Assembly: GCA_005884925.1 (NCBI GenBank)
Contig: VAYU01000023.1
Span: 62,001-126,000, forward strand
Direction of reading: 5' to 3'
Origin: Actinomycetota bacterium
Lineage (GTDB): Bacteria; Actinomycetota; UBA4738; HRBIN12
Length of the DNA: 64,000 bases
The position numbers and the translations under genes are program-made. Below, one piece after another: positions 42,791 to 51,201 of the stretch. The notes beneath the pieces were generated by a model. It was not told the DNA's origin, did no database searches, and saw nothing but the letters and a program-made list of their open reading frames with translations. How positions within the stretch are numbered: position 1 is the stretch's first letter; every line of letters begins with the position of its first letter.

Positions 42791-43840
42791 TCATTCCCCG
42801 TCCTCATGGAACGTGCGGAGCCGTTCGGCCTCGTCGTCGAGCATGATCCGAACCGCCCCGCAGCAGCCGCTCGAAGGGCTCGACCCGGACGCGTCCTCCT
42901 TCGACGTGCCACGTTCCGGCGACCTGTCCGTCCACGAGGAAGGTGGGAACCGAGTGCGGGGTCTTCGTGTTGAAGACTCGCGGACGGTGATGTTCGGGGA
43001 GGATCTGCGTCGCTCGTTCGTTGATGAGCAGGGTGGCGTCCCAGGTCGGCAGGAACCGGATCGGGGCCGGGGTGTCGGCGGCGGGGAGCGGTGCGCGGTG
43101 GAGATCGTGGAGCACCTCGCCGCGTTCGCTCCGGAACCGGCGCAACCGCATCCGCGCGAGCACTCCTTCGAGGTGCGGGCCCGGCACGCCCGACCATCCC
43201 GAGATCTCTTTCGTCGTGGACGGGCCGGATCCCCCCAGGTACCGTCGGATGAGGAGTCGATGCCCTCGGCCTCGGTAACCTCCGGCACGTCCATCCACGC
43301 ATCGGCCAGGCCGTAGAGGTCGGCGCTCCGCCGCTCCCAGGTCCCGGAGGGCGGGACGCGGACCAGGTCCACCCACAGGCCTAGCCCGTTCCAGATCGCC
43401 GGTTCGACATCGAGGATACGGACGAGTTCTCGCCTGGGGAGCGGCCCGCCCGCGAGGAGGTCGCGCAGCCGCTCGGCCGTTCGCACCATCGTGTCTTCGT
43501 CCGCGGTGCGGCGGGCCGCACGCAACCACCAGCCTCGTCGTGCGGCGCGAACCCCGGCGGCCAGCGCCGGGTAGTCGCGCGCCGAAACCAGATGGATCGT
43601 GCTCCGCATCAAGGTTCCCTGGACCACGGAACGGCGTTCGAGGGCGGCCGTGAGAGCGCTCCGACGGAACCCTTTCAGCCGGGTCCACAACCCGATGTAG
43701 GCGGACGGGGCGTACTGCGCTTGGAGCCCGCCGATGCGTTCAACCGCACGGGGGATCGAGAGGTCCGCCGGTTCGAGCAGGAGCTGCCGGGCGAGCAACG
43801 CGCGGTTGCGTTCGCGCTGGGAAAGGGTGCGCTCGGTCAC
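42791..43840 (-). pseudogene. Winged-helix DNA-binding protein (HTH_42/YcaQ-type) with two frameshifts
   Basis: The N-terminal half (start at 43840) reads LARQLLLEPADLSIPRAVERI, GGLQAQYAPSAYIGLWTRL and GTLMRSTIHLVSARDYPAL, the opening of the HTH_42 family that includes interstrand-crosslink glycosylases such as YcaQ/AlkZ. Near 43252-43262 the frame must shift by one base to read LLIRRYLGGSGPSTTKEISGW and FLPTWDATLLINERATQIL. Near the G4 run at 42856-42859 it shifts back to VRIMLDDEAERLRTFHEDGE. Both shifts are single-base and homopolymer-adjacent. Corrected, the protein would be about 349 residues. Confidence 0.8.
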
Positions 43841-43918
43841 GGGCGGAGTGTATGGTCGCGCTCGGTCTCAGCCATCGACCGGAACCCTCGAAGAGCAACC
43901 CTGACTAGACTGCTCCCC

Positions 43919-45388
43919 ATGGCGGACCAGTACCTGCCGTCGGCGATCGAATCGCCGCTCGTGGTGGTCTCCAACCGGGGCCCCGTCACCTTCGAGCGCA
44001 ACGACGCTGGCGGCTTCGAAGCGCAACGAGGCGCGGGAGGCCTCGTGACGACGCTGGCGGGCGTCTTCTATCGGGACGAGGCGACTTGGGTCGCGGCCGC
44101 GATGACGGAAGCAGACCGAGAGGTCCCGAAGAGGCAGGCGCTGGATCACGCGACCGATCTTCGGCTTCGGTTCGTGTCGCTCGATCCGAAGATCTACGAC
44201 GGCTATTACAACGGGATCTCGAACGGGATCTTGTGGTTCACCCACCACTTCCTGTGGGACATCGCTCGGAGTCCAACGTTCGATGAGTCCACCGACGACG
44301 CCTGGCACGCGTATGAGGAAGCGAACCGGGCGTTCGCCGAGGTGCTCGACCGGTTCCCCGACGATGCGGTGTTCCTGGTCCAGGACTATCAGCTCTCGCT
44401 CGTCCCGATGTATCTCCGCGAGCTGCGACCGGAGGCCCGCATCATCCACTTCTCCCACACGCCGTTCGCGGGACAGACGTACCTCCGGATGCTGCCGATC
44501 GGCATGCGGGAGGCGTTGCTCCGCGGCTTGGCGGGCGCGGACGTGCTCGGGTTCCAGTCACGGACCTGGGCCGAGAACTTCCTGCTGTCCGCGAGATCCC
44601 TCGCGGGGGCGAAGGCCGACCTCCATCGGTGGCGCCTGTCGCTCGACGGAAGGACGTCGCTGATCCGCACGTTCCCCGTCTCGGTCGGCGCGGAAGGCCT
44701 GCGCTCGATCGCCTTGCAACCCGAGACCAAGGCGATCCGTCGGGAGATCCGGGCCTCGCTCGGCGAACAGCGGCTGCTCCTTCGCGTGGACCGACTGGAG
44801 CCGTCGAAGAACATCCTTCGCGGGTTCCTCGCGTACGAGCTGTTCCTCCGACGGAACCCCGGGTGGCGCGGCCGGGTTCGCTTCCTCGCGTTGCTCACAC
44901 CCTCGCGCGAGGAGCTCACCGCCTATCGCGAATACGGCGACGCGTGTCTGGCCGAGGCGCACCGGATCAACACCGAGCTCGGGCGTGACGGATGGGTCCC
45001 CGTAGTCGTTCGGCTCCAGCACGACATGGACTACGCGGTGGCTGCCTATGGCATGTATGACGCCATGCTCGTCAACGCGGTGTACGACGGGATGAACCTC
45101 GTAGCGATGGAGGGCCCCGTCGTGAACCGCAACGGCGGGGTCCTGATCCTGTCGCGGAACGCCGGAGCCTACGGGCGGCTCGGCCGCCAGGCGCTGGGCG
45201 TCAACCCCTTCGACGTCCGGGAGACCGCGGACGCGATCCAGCAGGCGCTGGAGATGGACCAGGACGAGCGAACGCGGCGCGCCCGGGGGCTCTCCCGGAC
45301 GGTCCTCGCGCATACGCCCGCGACCTGGCTCGCCGATCAGCTCGACATGCTCGACCGGGCCGTCCGCCTCCGCGGATCCGACGAGTGA
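43919..45388 (+). CDS. otsA: Trehalose-6-phosphate synthase (GT20)
   Basis: The 489-residue protein has the OtsA plan: SNRGPVTFER at the start, FTHHFLWDIARSP, VFLVQDYQLSLVPMYLRELRP, IIHFSHTPFAGQTYLRMLPIGMREALLRGLAGADVLGFQSRTWA, and the sugar-donor region LLRVDRLEPSKNILRGFLAYE and GMNLVAMEGPVV. It transfers glucose from UDP-glucose to glucose-6-phosphate. I choose ATG 43919, which has no clear ribosome site. No OtsB phosphatase lies next to it; trehalose would be completed elsewhere. It is divergent from the winged-helix gene. Confidence 0.9.
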   Translation: MADQYLPSAIESPLVVVSNRGPVTFERNDAGGFEAQRGAGGLVTTLAGVFYRDEATWVAAAMTEADREVPKRQALDHATDLRLRFVSLDPKIYDGYYNGISNGILWFTHHFLWDIARSPTFDESTDDAWHAYEEANRAFAEVLDRFPDDAVFLVQDYQLSLVPMYLRELRPEARIIHFSHTPFAGQTYLRMLPIGMREALLRGLAGADVLGFQSRTWAENFLLSARSLAGAKADLHRWRLSLDGRTSLIRTFPVSVGAEGLRSIALQPETKAIRREIRASLGEQRLLLRVDRLEPSKNILRGFLAYELFLRRNPGWRGRVRFLALLTPSREELTAYREYGDACLAEAHRINTELGRDGWVPVVVRLQHDMDYAVAAYGMYDAMLVNAVYDGMNLVAMEGPVVNRNGGVLILSRNAGAYGRLGRQALGVNPFDVRETADAIQQALEMDQDERTRRARGLSRTVLAHTPATWLADQLDMLDRAVRLRGSDE

Positions 45389-45513
45389 CCGGAAGGGACC
45401 GGGGCGGCCACCGATCCTCGGTTCCTCCCCAGCGAGCGCTCAGACTTCCGTAACCTCAGCCTGCTCGGATGGGCCCGACCGGATCGTCGGACGGCGGCGG
45501 AGGCAGCCTCGGT

Positions 45514-46238
45514 ATGAAGCGCAGGACGAAGGTGGCGGTCGGCGCCGCGGTCGGACTCGTCGTCGTTCTCGCGGCCGGGGGCTTCGAGCTCTGGCAGCTG
45601 TTCGGGGGGAGCGAGCCGCCGCCGGTCGCGCTCAACAACGTTTCATCGTCGACGAGCGCGAGCTCGACCCCGAGCTCGGGCGGGAGCCTCGACGGGACGT
45701 GGACGATCGACAACACGTCGGGGTCGCTCGCGGAGGGCACGTCGTCGTTCGCGGGCTACCGCGTGAGGGAGGAGCTCGCGGGACCGGCGCCAACACGGCG
45801 GTCGGTCGGACCCAGAATGTGTCGGGCTCCCTGACGATCGTCGGGAACACGATCACCGCGATGCAGGCGACGGTCGACATGACCACGCTCCAGAGCGACG
45901 ACAGCCGCCGAGACGACCGGCTCCGGACGGATGGGCTGCAGTCGGCCCAGTTCCCGACGGCGACCTTCACCCTGACGAAGCCGATCGAGGTCGGGTCGGT
46001 GCCGAAGGAGGGCCGAACGATCCAAGCCGTCGCGATCGGCGACCTCACGCTGCACGGGGTGACGCGGAGCGTCGAGGTGTCGATCCAAGCACAACGCAAC
46101 GGCGATGAGATCGAGGCCATCGGCAGCGTCGACATCGCGCTGACCGATCACGGGATCCAGGCGCCGACCGGGTTCCTGGTTCTGTCGATCGCGAACACCG
46201 GCACCATCGAGCTCCACCTGCTGTTCCAACCCGCGTGA
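45514..46238 (+). pseudogene. Membrane-anchored YceI-family protein with a frameshift
   Basis: The ATG at 45514 (an earlier one at 45469 is possible) starts MKRRTKVAVGAAVGLVVVLAAGG, a membrane anchor, then a Ser-rich linker and LDGTWTIDNTSGSLAEGTSSFAGYRVREELA, the first YceI strand. At 45780-45782 (a GGG run) the frame must gain one base to continue as GTGANTAVGRTQNVSGSLTI and QFPTATFTLTKPIEVG. This extends to IGDLTLHGVTRSVEVSI and the stop at 46238. Joined, it is a 241-residue extracytoplasmic lipocalin-like protein. Either one G was lost in sequencing or the gene is inactive. Confidence 0.8.
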
Positions 46239-46334
46239 GCAGGAGTTCGCTGGCCGAACGCTCGGTCCGTTCTCAGCCACTTCCCAGGTTCGACTGTTGC
46301 ACTTGCGGTAACGGCAGGACCAGGAGGTACGTCG

Positions 46335-46691
46335 ATGGGTCAGCCATATGGACCGTGGCAGGGGCCGGGGTTCGAGCACCACGGGGCCTGGTGGGGGATC
46401 CTCCACCTGCTGCCCTTCGTGATGCTCCTCCTGTTGATCGGCGTGGGGATCTGGGCGGTCATTCGTTTCACGTCGCGACCGATCCCGCTCGGCGCGGGCG
46501 TCGGCCCGGCTCCGCTCCCGCCGCGCGATCCGGCCCTGGAGGAACTGCGCATCCGGTACGCTCGCGGCGAGCTCGAGCGGGAGGACTTCGCGCAGCGGAT
46601 GCGCGACCTGGGAGGCACGGATATCGGCGATCGAGCGTCGCCCGTCGATCGCTCGGTGCCTCCGGATGACTCCGCCCCCGCGAGCGGATGA
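46335..46691 (+). CDS. Small membrane protein with SHOCT-like C-terminal domain
   Basis: The 118-residue protein has one membrane helix (ILHLLPFVMLLLLIGVGIW, ~22-43) and a C-terminal SHOCT-like helical hairpin (PALEELRIRYARGELEREDFAQRMRDL). SHOCT segments are short oligomerisation domains. It overlaps the following gene's reading frame only slightly: the response regulator starts at 46705, 14 bases beyond its stop, so they form an operon. Function unknown. Confidence 0.75.
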   Translation: MGQPYGPWQGPGFEHHGAWWGILHLLPFVMLLLLIGVGIWAVIRFTSRPIPLGAGVGPAPLPPRDPALEELRIRYARGELEREDFAQRMRDLGGTDIGDRASPVDRSVPPDDSAPASG

Positions 46692-46704
46692 GGAGATGGG
46701 TCTG

Positions 46705-47433
46705 ATGGAGCGGACGGCGGCGGGCGGACCCACGGAGTCGGCCGCCGACGCCGTCCGCGTGCTCGTGGTGGACGACGAACCCGCGATCGCCGATCTGGTC
46801 GGCACGGCCCTCCGGTACGAAGGGTTCGACGTCGCGACCGCGGGGAGCGGTCGCGACGTCCTCACGATGGTCGAGTCGTTCCGGCCCGAGCTGATCGTGC
46901 TGGACATCATGCTGCCGGACCTCGACGGCTTCGAGGTGCAGCGCCGCCTCGCCGATCGCGGCCGGCGGATCCCCGTGCTGTTCCTCACGGCGCGTGACGC
47001 GACCGAGGACAAGGTTCGCGGGCTCACGATCGGAGGCGACGACTACGTCACGAAGCCATTCAGCCTGGAGGAATTGATCGCGCGGATCCGGGCGGTGCTA
47101 CGACGTGCGGGTCACGGCGAGGAGTCGGCCGGTCGGCTTCGATTCGAAGACCTCGAGATGGACGAGGACACGCACGAGGTCTGGCGCGCGAGAGGTCCGG
47201 TCGAGCTCACGCCCACCGAGTTCAACCTGCTTCGGTTCATGCTGGTCAACCCGCGACGCGTGCTGTCCAAGGAACAGATCCTCGACCACGTCTGGCATTA
47301 CGATTTCGGCGGCGACGCGTCGATCGTCGAGACGTACATCAGCTATCTGCGCAAGAAGGTGGATGGGACCGAACCGCACCTTATCCACACGGTGCGCGGG
47401 GTCGGCTACGCGCTCCGGTTGCCCAAGGAGTGA
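46705..47433 (+). CDS. OmpR/PhoB-family response regulator
   Basis: The protein has 242 residues. The receiver has VLVVDDEPAIADLVG, the phospho-acceptor in LIVLDIMLPDLDGFE, LTARDA and the conserved Lys in VTKPFSLEEL. The C-terminal winged helix ends LTPTEFNLLRFMLVNPRRVLSKEQILDHVW and VETYISYLRKKVDG. I choose ATG 46705, which has GAGGAG nine bases before. It overlaps the start of the histidine kinase (GTGA), so the pair is coupled. Regulon not inferable. Confidence 0.93.
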   Translation: MERTAAGGPTESAADAVRVLVVDDEPAIADLVGTALRYEGFDVATAGSGRDVLTMVESFRPELIVLDIMLPDLDGFEVQRRLADRGRRIPVLFLTARDATEDKVRGLTIGGDDYVTKPFSLEELIARIRAVLRRAGHGEESAGRLRFEDLEMDEDTHEVWRARGPVELTPTEFNLLRFMLVNPRRVLSKEQILDHVWHYDFGGDASIVETYISYLRKKVDGTEPHLIHTVRGVGYALRLPKE

Positions 47434-48932
47434 GGATGTCCCTCCGGGCGCGGTTGTTGATCGTGACGGTCGTGCTCGTCGCGTCCGGCCTCCTCGTGGC
47501 GAACCTCGCGACCTATCACTACCTGTCTGGGTTCCTGCTGCGGCGGGTGGATCAGCAACTCGTGGCCGCGGTCCCGGGCGCCAGATTCGCATTTGCCCAA
47601 CCGCCGGGCGACCAAGGTCCGGGCGGTATCCCCGGAGTCGCGTTCGGAACCTACGTCGCGGCCCTTGACGGGTCGGGAAAGACGATCGCCGACCGGTTCC
47701 TCGGAGCAGCCGGTTCTCCTCCTAGCCTGCCTGCCGAGCTCCCCATGTGGTCTCCGGATGATTCCGCGCCGATCACCGTCCGCTCGGTCGACGGCTCACT
47801 TCGCTATCGGGTGCTCGCGCATGACGACCAGGTCATCCAGAACGGGATACCCACGACCGTCACCTTCGTCGTCGCGATCCCGTTGACCGAGGTACATGTG
47901 ACGCTCCGGCATCTGATGGGGGTTGAGTTCCTCGTGAGCGCGATCGTGCTCCTCATCGTCGCCGGGCTCGCCCTGTGGCTCGTCCGGGTCGGCATGCAGC
48001 CGCTCGAGGGGATGGGCAGGACCGCGGACGCGATCGCGGCGGGCGATCTCACGCGCCGGGTGGAACCGGCCGACGAGCGGACCGAGGTCGGGCGCCTCGG
48101 GATCGCCCTCAACACGATGCTCACGCGCATCGAAGCCGCCTTCGAGCAACGGCGTCGCTCCGAGGAGCGTCTCCGCCGGTTCGTCGCCGACGCCTCGCAC
48201 GAGCTGCGCACGCCCCTGACGTCGATCCGCGGGTACGCGGAGCTGTTCCGGCGCGGCGCCGACACGCGCCCCGAAGATCTGGCGAAGTCCATGTCCAACA
48301 TCGAGTCCGAGGCGTCACGGATGGGCGTGCTCGTCGACGACCTGCTGTTGCTCGCCCGGCTGGATCAGGGCCGCCCGCTTGAGCGCGAACCGCTCGATCT
48401 CGCCGGCGTTGCGCGCGACGCCGTCGAGAGCGCGCGGGCGATCGAGCCGGATCGGCCGATCGAGCTCGTCGCCGACGATCCGGTCCGGATCGTCGGCGAC
48501 GCCCCCCGCCTGCGACAGGTGATCGACAACCTGCTCGATAACGCCCGCGTGCACGCACCCGGATCCCCCGTTCGCGTGGAGGTCTCGCTCCATGGTGAGG
48601 AGGCCCTGCTCCGGATCGGCGACCGGGGGCCTGGACTCGATCCCGAGGTCGAGGGGCGGATCTTCGAACGGTTCACGCGCGGTGACCCATCGCGATCGCG
48701 CGGGACCGGTGGCGTTGGCCTCGGCCTTTCGATCGTTCAGGCGATCGTAGCGGCACACGGCGGAGAGGTGACGGCCACCTCCGGCGAGGAGGGCGGAACG
48801 GTCTTCGACGTTCGGCTCCCGGTCGGCGGCCCGCCCGAGGCTCCGACCCGCCCGGATCAGCCGGTCCCGATGGACGAAGAACCTGTGTTCGGCAGCGGTG
48901 ACCAGACTTCGTCGGCACGGGCGATCGAGTGA
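47430..48932 (+). CDS. Sensor histidine kinase (HAMP, HisKA, HATPase_c)
   Basis: The 500-residue protein has two membrane helices (near 8-28 and 164-186) flanking a ~135-residue extracellular sensor domain. After HAMP comes the H-box FVADASHELRTPLTSIRGYAE (His257), then N-box VIDNLLDNARVHAP, G1 IGDRGPGLD and G2 GTGGVGLGLSI. It phosphorylates itself and then the adjacent OmpR-type regulator. The signal is unknown. The C-terminal tail after residue ~470 is Pro-rich. Neighbouring SHOCT and YceI genes suggest an envelope or membrane cue. Confidence 0.93.
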   Translation: MRMSLRARLLIVTVVLVASGLLVANLATYHYLSGFLLRRVDQQLVAAVPGARFAFAQPPGDQGPGGIPGVAFGTYVAALDGSGKTIADRFLGAAGSPPSLPAELPMWSPDDSAPITVRSVDGSLRYRVLAHDDQVIQNGIPTTVTFVVAIPLTEVHVTLRHLMGVEFLVSAIVLLIVAGLALWLVRVGMQPLEGMGRTADAIAAGDLTRRVEPADERTEVGRLGIALNTMLTRIEAAFEQRRRSEERLRRFVADASHELRTPLTSIRGYAELFRRGADTRPEDLAKSMSNIESEASRMGVLVDDLLLLARLDQGRPLEREPLDLAGVARDAVESARAIEPDRPIELVADDPVRIVGDAPRLRQVIDNLLDNARVHAPGSPVRVEVSLHGEEALLRIGDRGPGLDPEVEGRIFERFTRGDPSRSRGTGGVGLGLSIVQAIVAAHGGEVTATSGEEGGTVFDVRLPVGGPPEAPTRPDQPVPMDEEPVFGSGDQTSSARAIE

Positions 48933-48996
48933 CCGGACAGATCGCTATTGGAAGACCGGGCGCCGCCGTGACGTGGTGCGGCCCCGTCGGAGACGA

Positions 48997-49680
48997 CTAC
49001 GCCCCCATCGGGAGCTCTTCGTGCACGCGACCGGCTTCCAGGCGCATGCGGCGCGGCGCCCGCATCGCCACCAGGTCGTCGTGCGTCACGACGATCAGCG
49101 TGACTCCATGGGTCGTCCACAGCTCTTCGAGCAACCCAACGATCTCGTCGCGCGTCTCCTGATCGAGGTTTCCGGTCGGTTCGTCCGCAAGGACGACGCG
49201 CGGCTCCTTGACCAACGCTCTCGCGATGGCGGTCCGTTGTTGCTCGCCGCCGGAAAGCTCGCCGGGGAGATGCGCGGCTCGATGCGACAGCCCGACCTCG
49301 GCCAGAGCCTCTTCCGCTCGCCGTCGTCGCTCGACACCGTGCACGCCGAGAGGGACCAGAGCCGTCTCGACGTTCTCGCAGCTGGAGAGCGTGGGGATCA
49401 GGTTGAACGTTTGGAAGACGAACCCGAGGTCGTGGGCGCGCAACCGCGTCAGCTGGCCCTCCGAGAGCGCGCCCAGCTCGCGGCCGTCGTACACAACGGT
49501 CCCGCTCGTCTGGCGGTCCATGCCGCCGAGCAGCTGGAGCAACGTGCTCTTGCCCTGACCGGTCGGCCCTTGGATCGCGACGAACTCCCCGTCGCCGATC
49601 GAGAGGTCGACGCCCGCGAGGGCATCGACCGACCCTCGCCCGTTGCCGTAGCGCTTCGTGACATCGTTCAGCTCGTACAT
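48997..49680 (-). CDS. ABC transporter ATPase, MacB/LolD type
   Basis: The 227-residue protein has Walker A GPTGQGKST, Q-loop FVFQTFNLIPTLSSCENV, signature LSGGEQQR, Walker B VVLADEPTGNLD and His-switch VVTHDD. The order and size match type VII (MacB/LolD/FtsE-like) ATPases, which pair with FtsX-like permeases. The permease gene lies 12 bases upstream on the same strand. The transporter could drive mechanotransmission, export or lipoprotein movement; no adaptor gene is next to it. Confidence 0.92.
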   Translation of the reverse strand: MYELNDVTKRYGNGRGSVDALAGVDLSIGDGEFVAIQGPTGQGKSTLLQLLGGMDRQTSGTVVYDGRELGALSEGQLTRLRAHDLGFVFQTFNLIPTLSSCENVETALVPLGVHGVERRRRAEEALAEVGLSHRAAHLPGELSGGEQQRTAIARALVKEPRVVLADEPTGNLDQETRDEIVGLLEELWTTHGVTLIVVTHDDLVAMRAPRRMRLEAGRVHEELPMGA

Positions 49681-49692
49681 GACTCCTCCTTC

Positions 49693-51093
49693 TCACACGA
49701 CCTGCCGGATCGCGTCCGCGGGGCGCATGCGCGCGGCCCGCCATCCACCGAACAGCCCGGCGATCGCGCCGCCGGCCAGGGAGAGCCCGACGGCCGTCGC
49801 CACCAGCGAGGGGGTCACCGACGCGTGCAGGGCGACCGAGATCGTCCGCGAGAACGGGTTCCCCGTGCCGGGCGGGCCGACCAGCCCCTGAGCGCTCGAC
49901 ACCGTCGCCGTGAGGCTCGGTGCCACCTTCGTCACGATCCACGCGCCGGCGATGCCCAGGCCGATCCCGACCGCGCCGCCGATCAGCCCCAGGACGAGAG
50001 TCTCGCCCATCACCTGGCCCACCACGCGCCGAGTGCGCCAGCCGATCGCCTTGAGCGTCCCGATCTCGCGGACGCGGCGACCGACCGCGGCGAGCGTCAG
50101 CAGCGTCGCGAGCGCGACCGCCGTCACGAGGGCTGCGATCGAGAGCCACGATCCGAGCTTCGATGCGAGGTTCGAAGCGCTGGAGAGCGAACCCGTCACC
50201 TGCTTCGCCAGGTCGCTCGACGTCGAGACGGTGGCGTTCGGGTCGGCCTGCATGATCGCGTGCTTCGCCGTCGTGATCGTCGTCGAACTGGTCGCCTTGA
50301 CGTAGACGGTGTTGATCCGGCCCTTCGCATGGGCGAGCGCCTGCGCCCTCGTGAGCGGGAGGTAGATATCCGATCCCGCCCCTTGCGCCGAGGGCGAGGT
50401 GATCCCCACGATCGTGAAGGAGGTGCCACCGATCGTGATGGTGTCCCCGACCCCGAGGCCCTTCTGCTTCGCGAACGATGCGTCCAGGATCGCGACGTCC
50501 CGCTTCGCATCGGACGGCGCGAACGTGCGTCCCTGCGCCAGCTGCGTGGCCGACAGCGGTCCGATCGACACGTTCGACGTATCGATGCCGGCCACCGACG
50601 ACGTGCTCACCTTGAGTTGCCCAGGCGTGACGACGGCGGATGACTGCGCGGTCGGCGCGCCCGCGCTCGCCGCGCCTTGCCTGGGGAACGAGATCTTCGG
50701 GAGCTTCCCGTTGAGGTGGATCAGCGAGAGGTCGAGTCCACCGACCCCACCCGCCACCCCATCCAGCTTCGCGATCGTGTCGGCTTCCGAGGCGTCGAAA
50801 GAGGCCTGGCCGGGGCTCGTCAGGACCTGGTCGCGCGAGATGCGCTTCCGGTCGCTGCCGGCGCCGACCTGGAACCGGCCCGTCGGCGGACCTCCGGTGC
50901 CGGAGCGGGTGACGGTGATGTCGGTGCCGACCCCGTAGAGGGAATGGAGCACGGTCCCCTGCGCCTGCTGGACACCCGTGGCCATCGCGGTGACGGCGAC
51001 GACGAGCCCGATGCCCACGGCGAGGCCGAGCGACACGACCAGAGCTTGCTTGCTCCTGCGGCGGAGCTCTCTGGCGAGATAACGGAAGAACAC
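49693..51093 (-). CDS. ABC transporter permease, MacB/FtsX-like
   Basis: The 466-residue protein has an N-terminal helix (ALVVSLGLAVGIGLVVAVTAMATGV), a ~250-residue extracytoplasmic domain with MacB_PCD-like repeats (KQKGLGVGDTITIGGTSFTIVGIT), and three C-terminal helices (IAALVTAVALATLLTLAAVGRRVREIGTLKAIGWRTRRVVGQV, LIGGAVGIGLGIAGAW). The RVREIGTLKAIGW loop is the FtsX/MacB coupling motif. It partners the ATPase that follows. Exact substrate unknown. Confidence 0.9.
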   Translation of the reverse strand: MFFRYLARELRRRSKQALVVSLGLAVGIGLVVAVTAMATGVQQAQGTVLHSLYGVGTDITVTRSGTGGPPTGRFQVGAGSDRKRISRDQVLTSPGQASFDASEADTIAKLDGVAGGVGGLDLSLIHLNGKLPKISFPRQGAASAGAPTAQSSAVVTPGQLKVSTSSVAGIDTSNVSIGPLSATQLAQGRTFAPSDAKRDVAILDASFAKQKGLGVGDTITIGGTSFTIVGITSPSAQGAGSDIYLPLTRAQALAHAKGRINTVYVKATSSTTITTAKHAIMQADPNATVSTSSDLAKQVTGSLSSASNLASKLGSWLSIAALVTAVALATLLTLAAVGRRVREIGTLKAIGWRTRRVVGQVMGETLVLGLIGGAVGIGLGIAGAWIVTKVAPSLTATVSSAQGLVGPPGTGNPFSRTISVALHASVTPSLVATAVGLSLAGGAIAGLFGGWRAARMRPADAIRQVV

Positions 51094-51201
51094 GGGAACC
51101 TCCTATCGGGAACCACGTTCCGGTCGAGGAGCAGTGGAACGCGCAGAGCTTGGAGGTCCATGGGTCGGCCCTGGGAGATGACTGAGAGTTCGCGGTCGCC
51201 G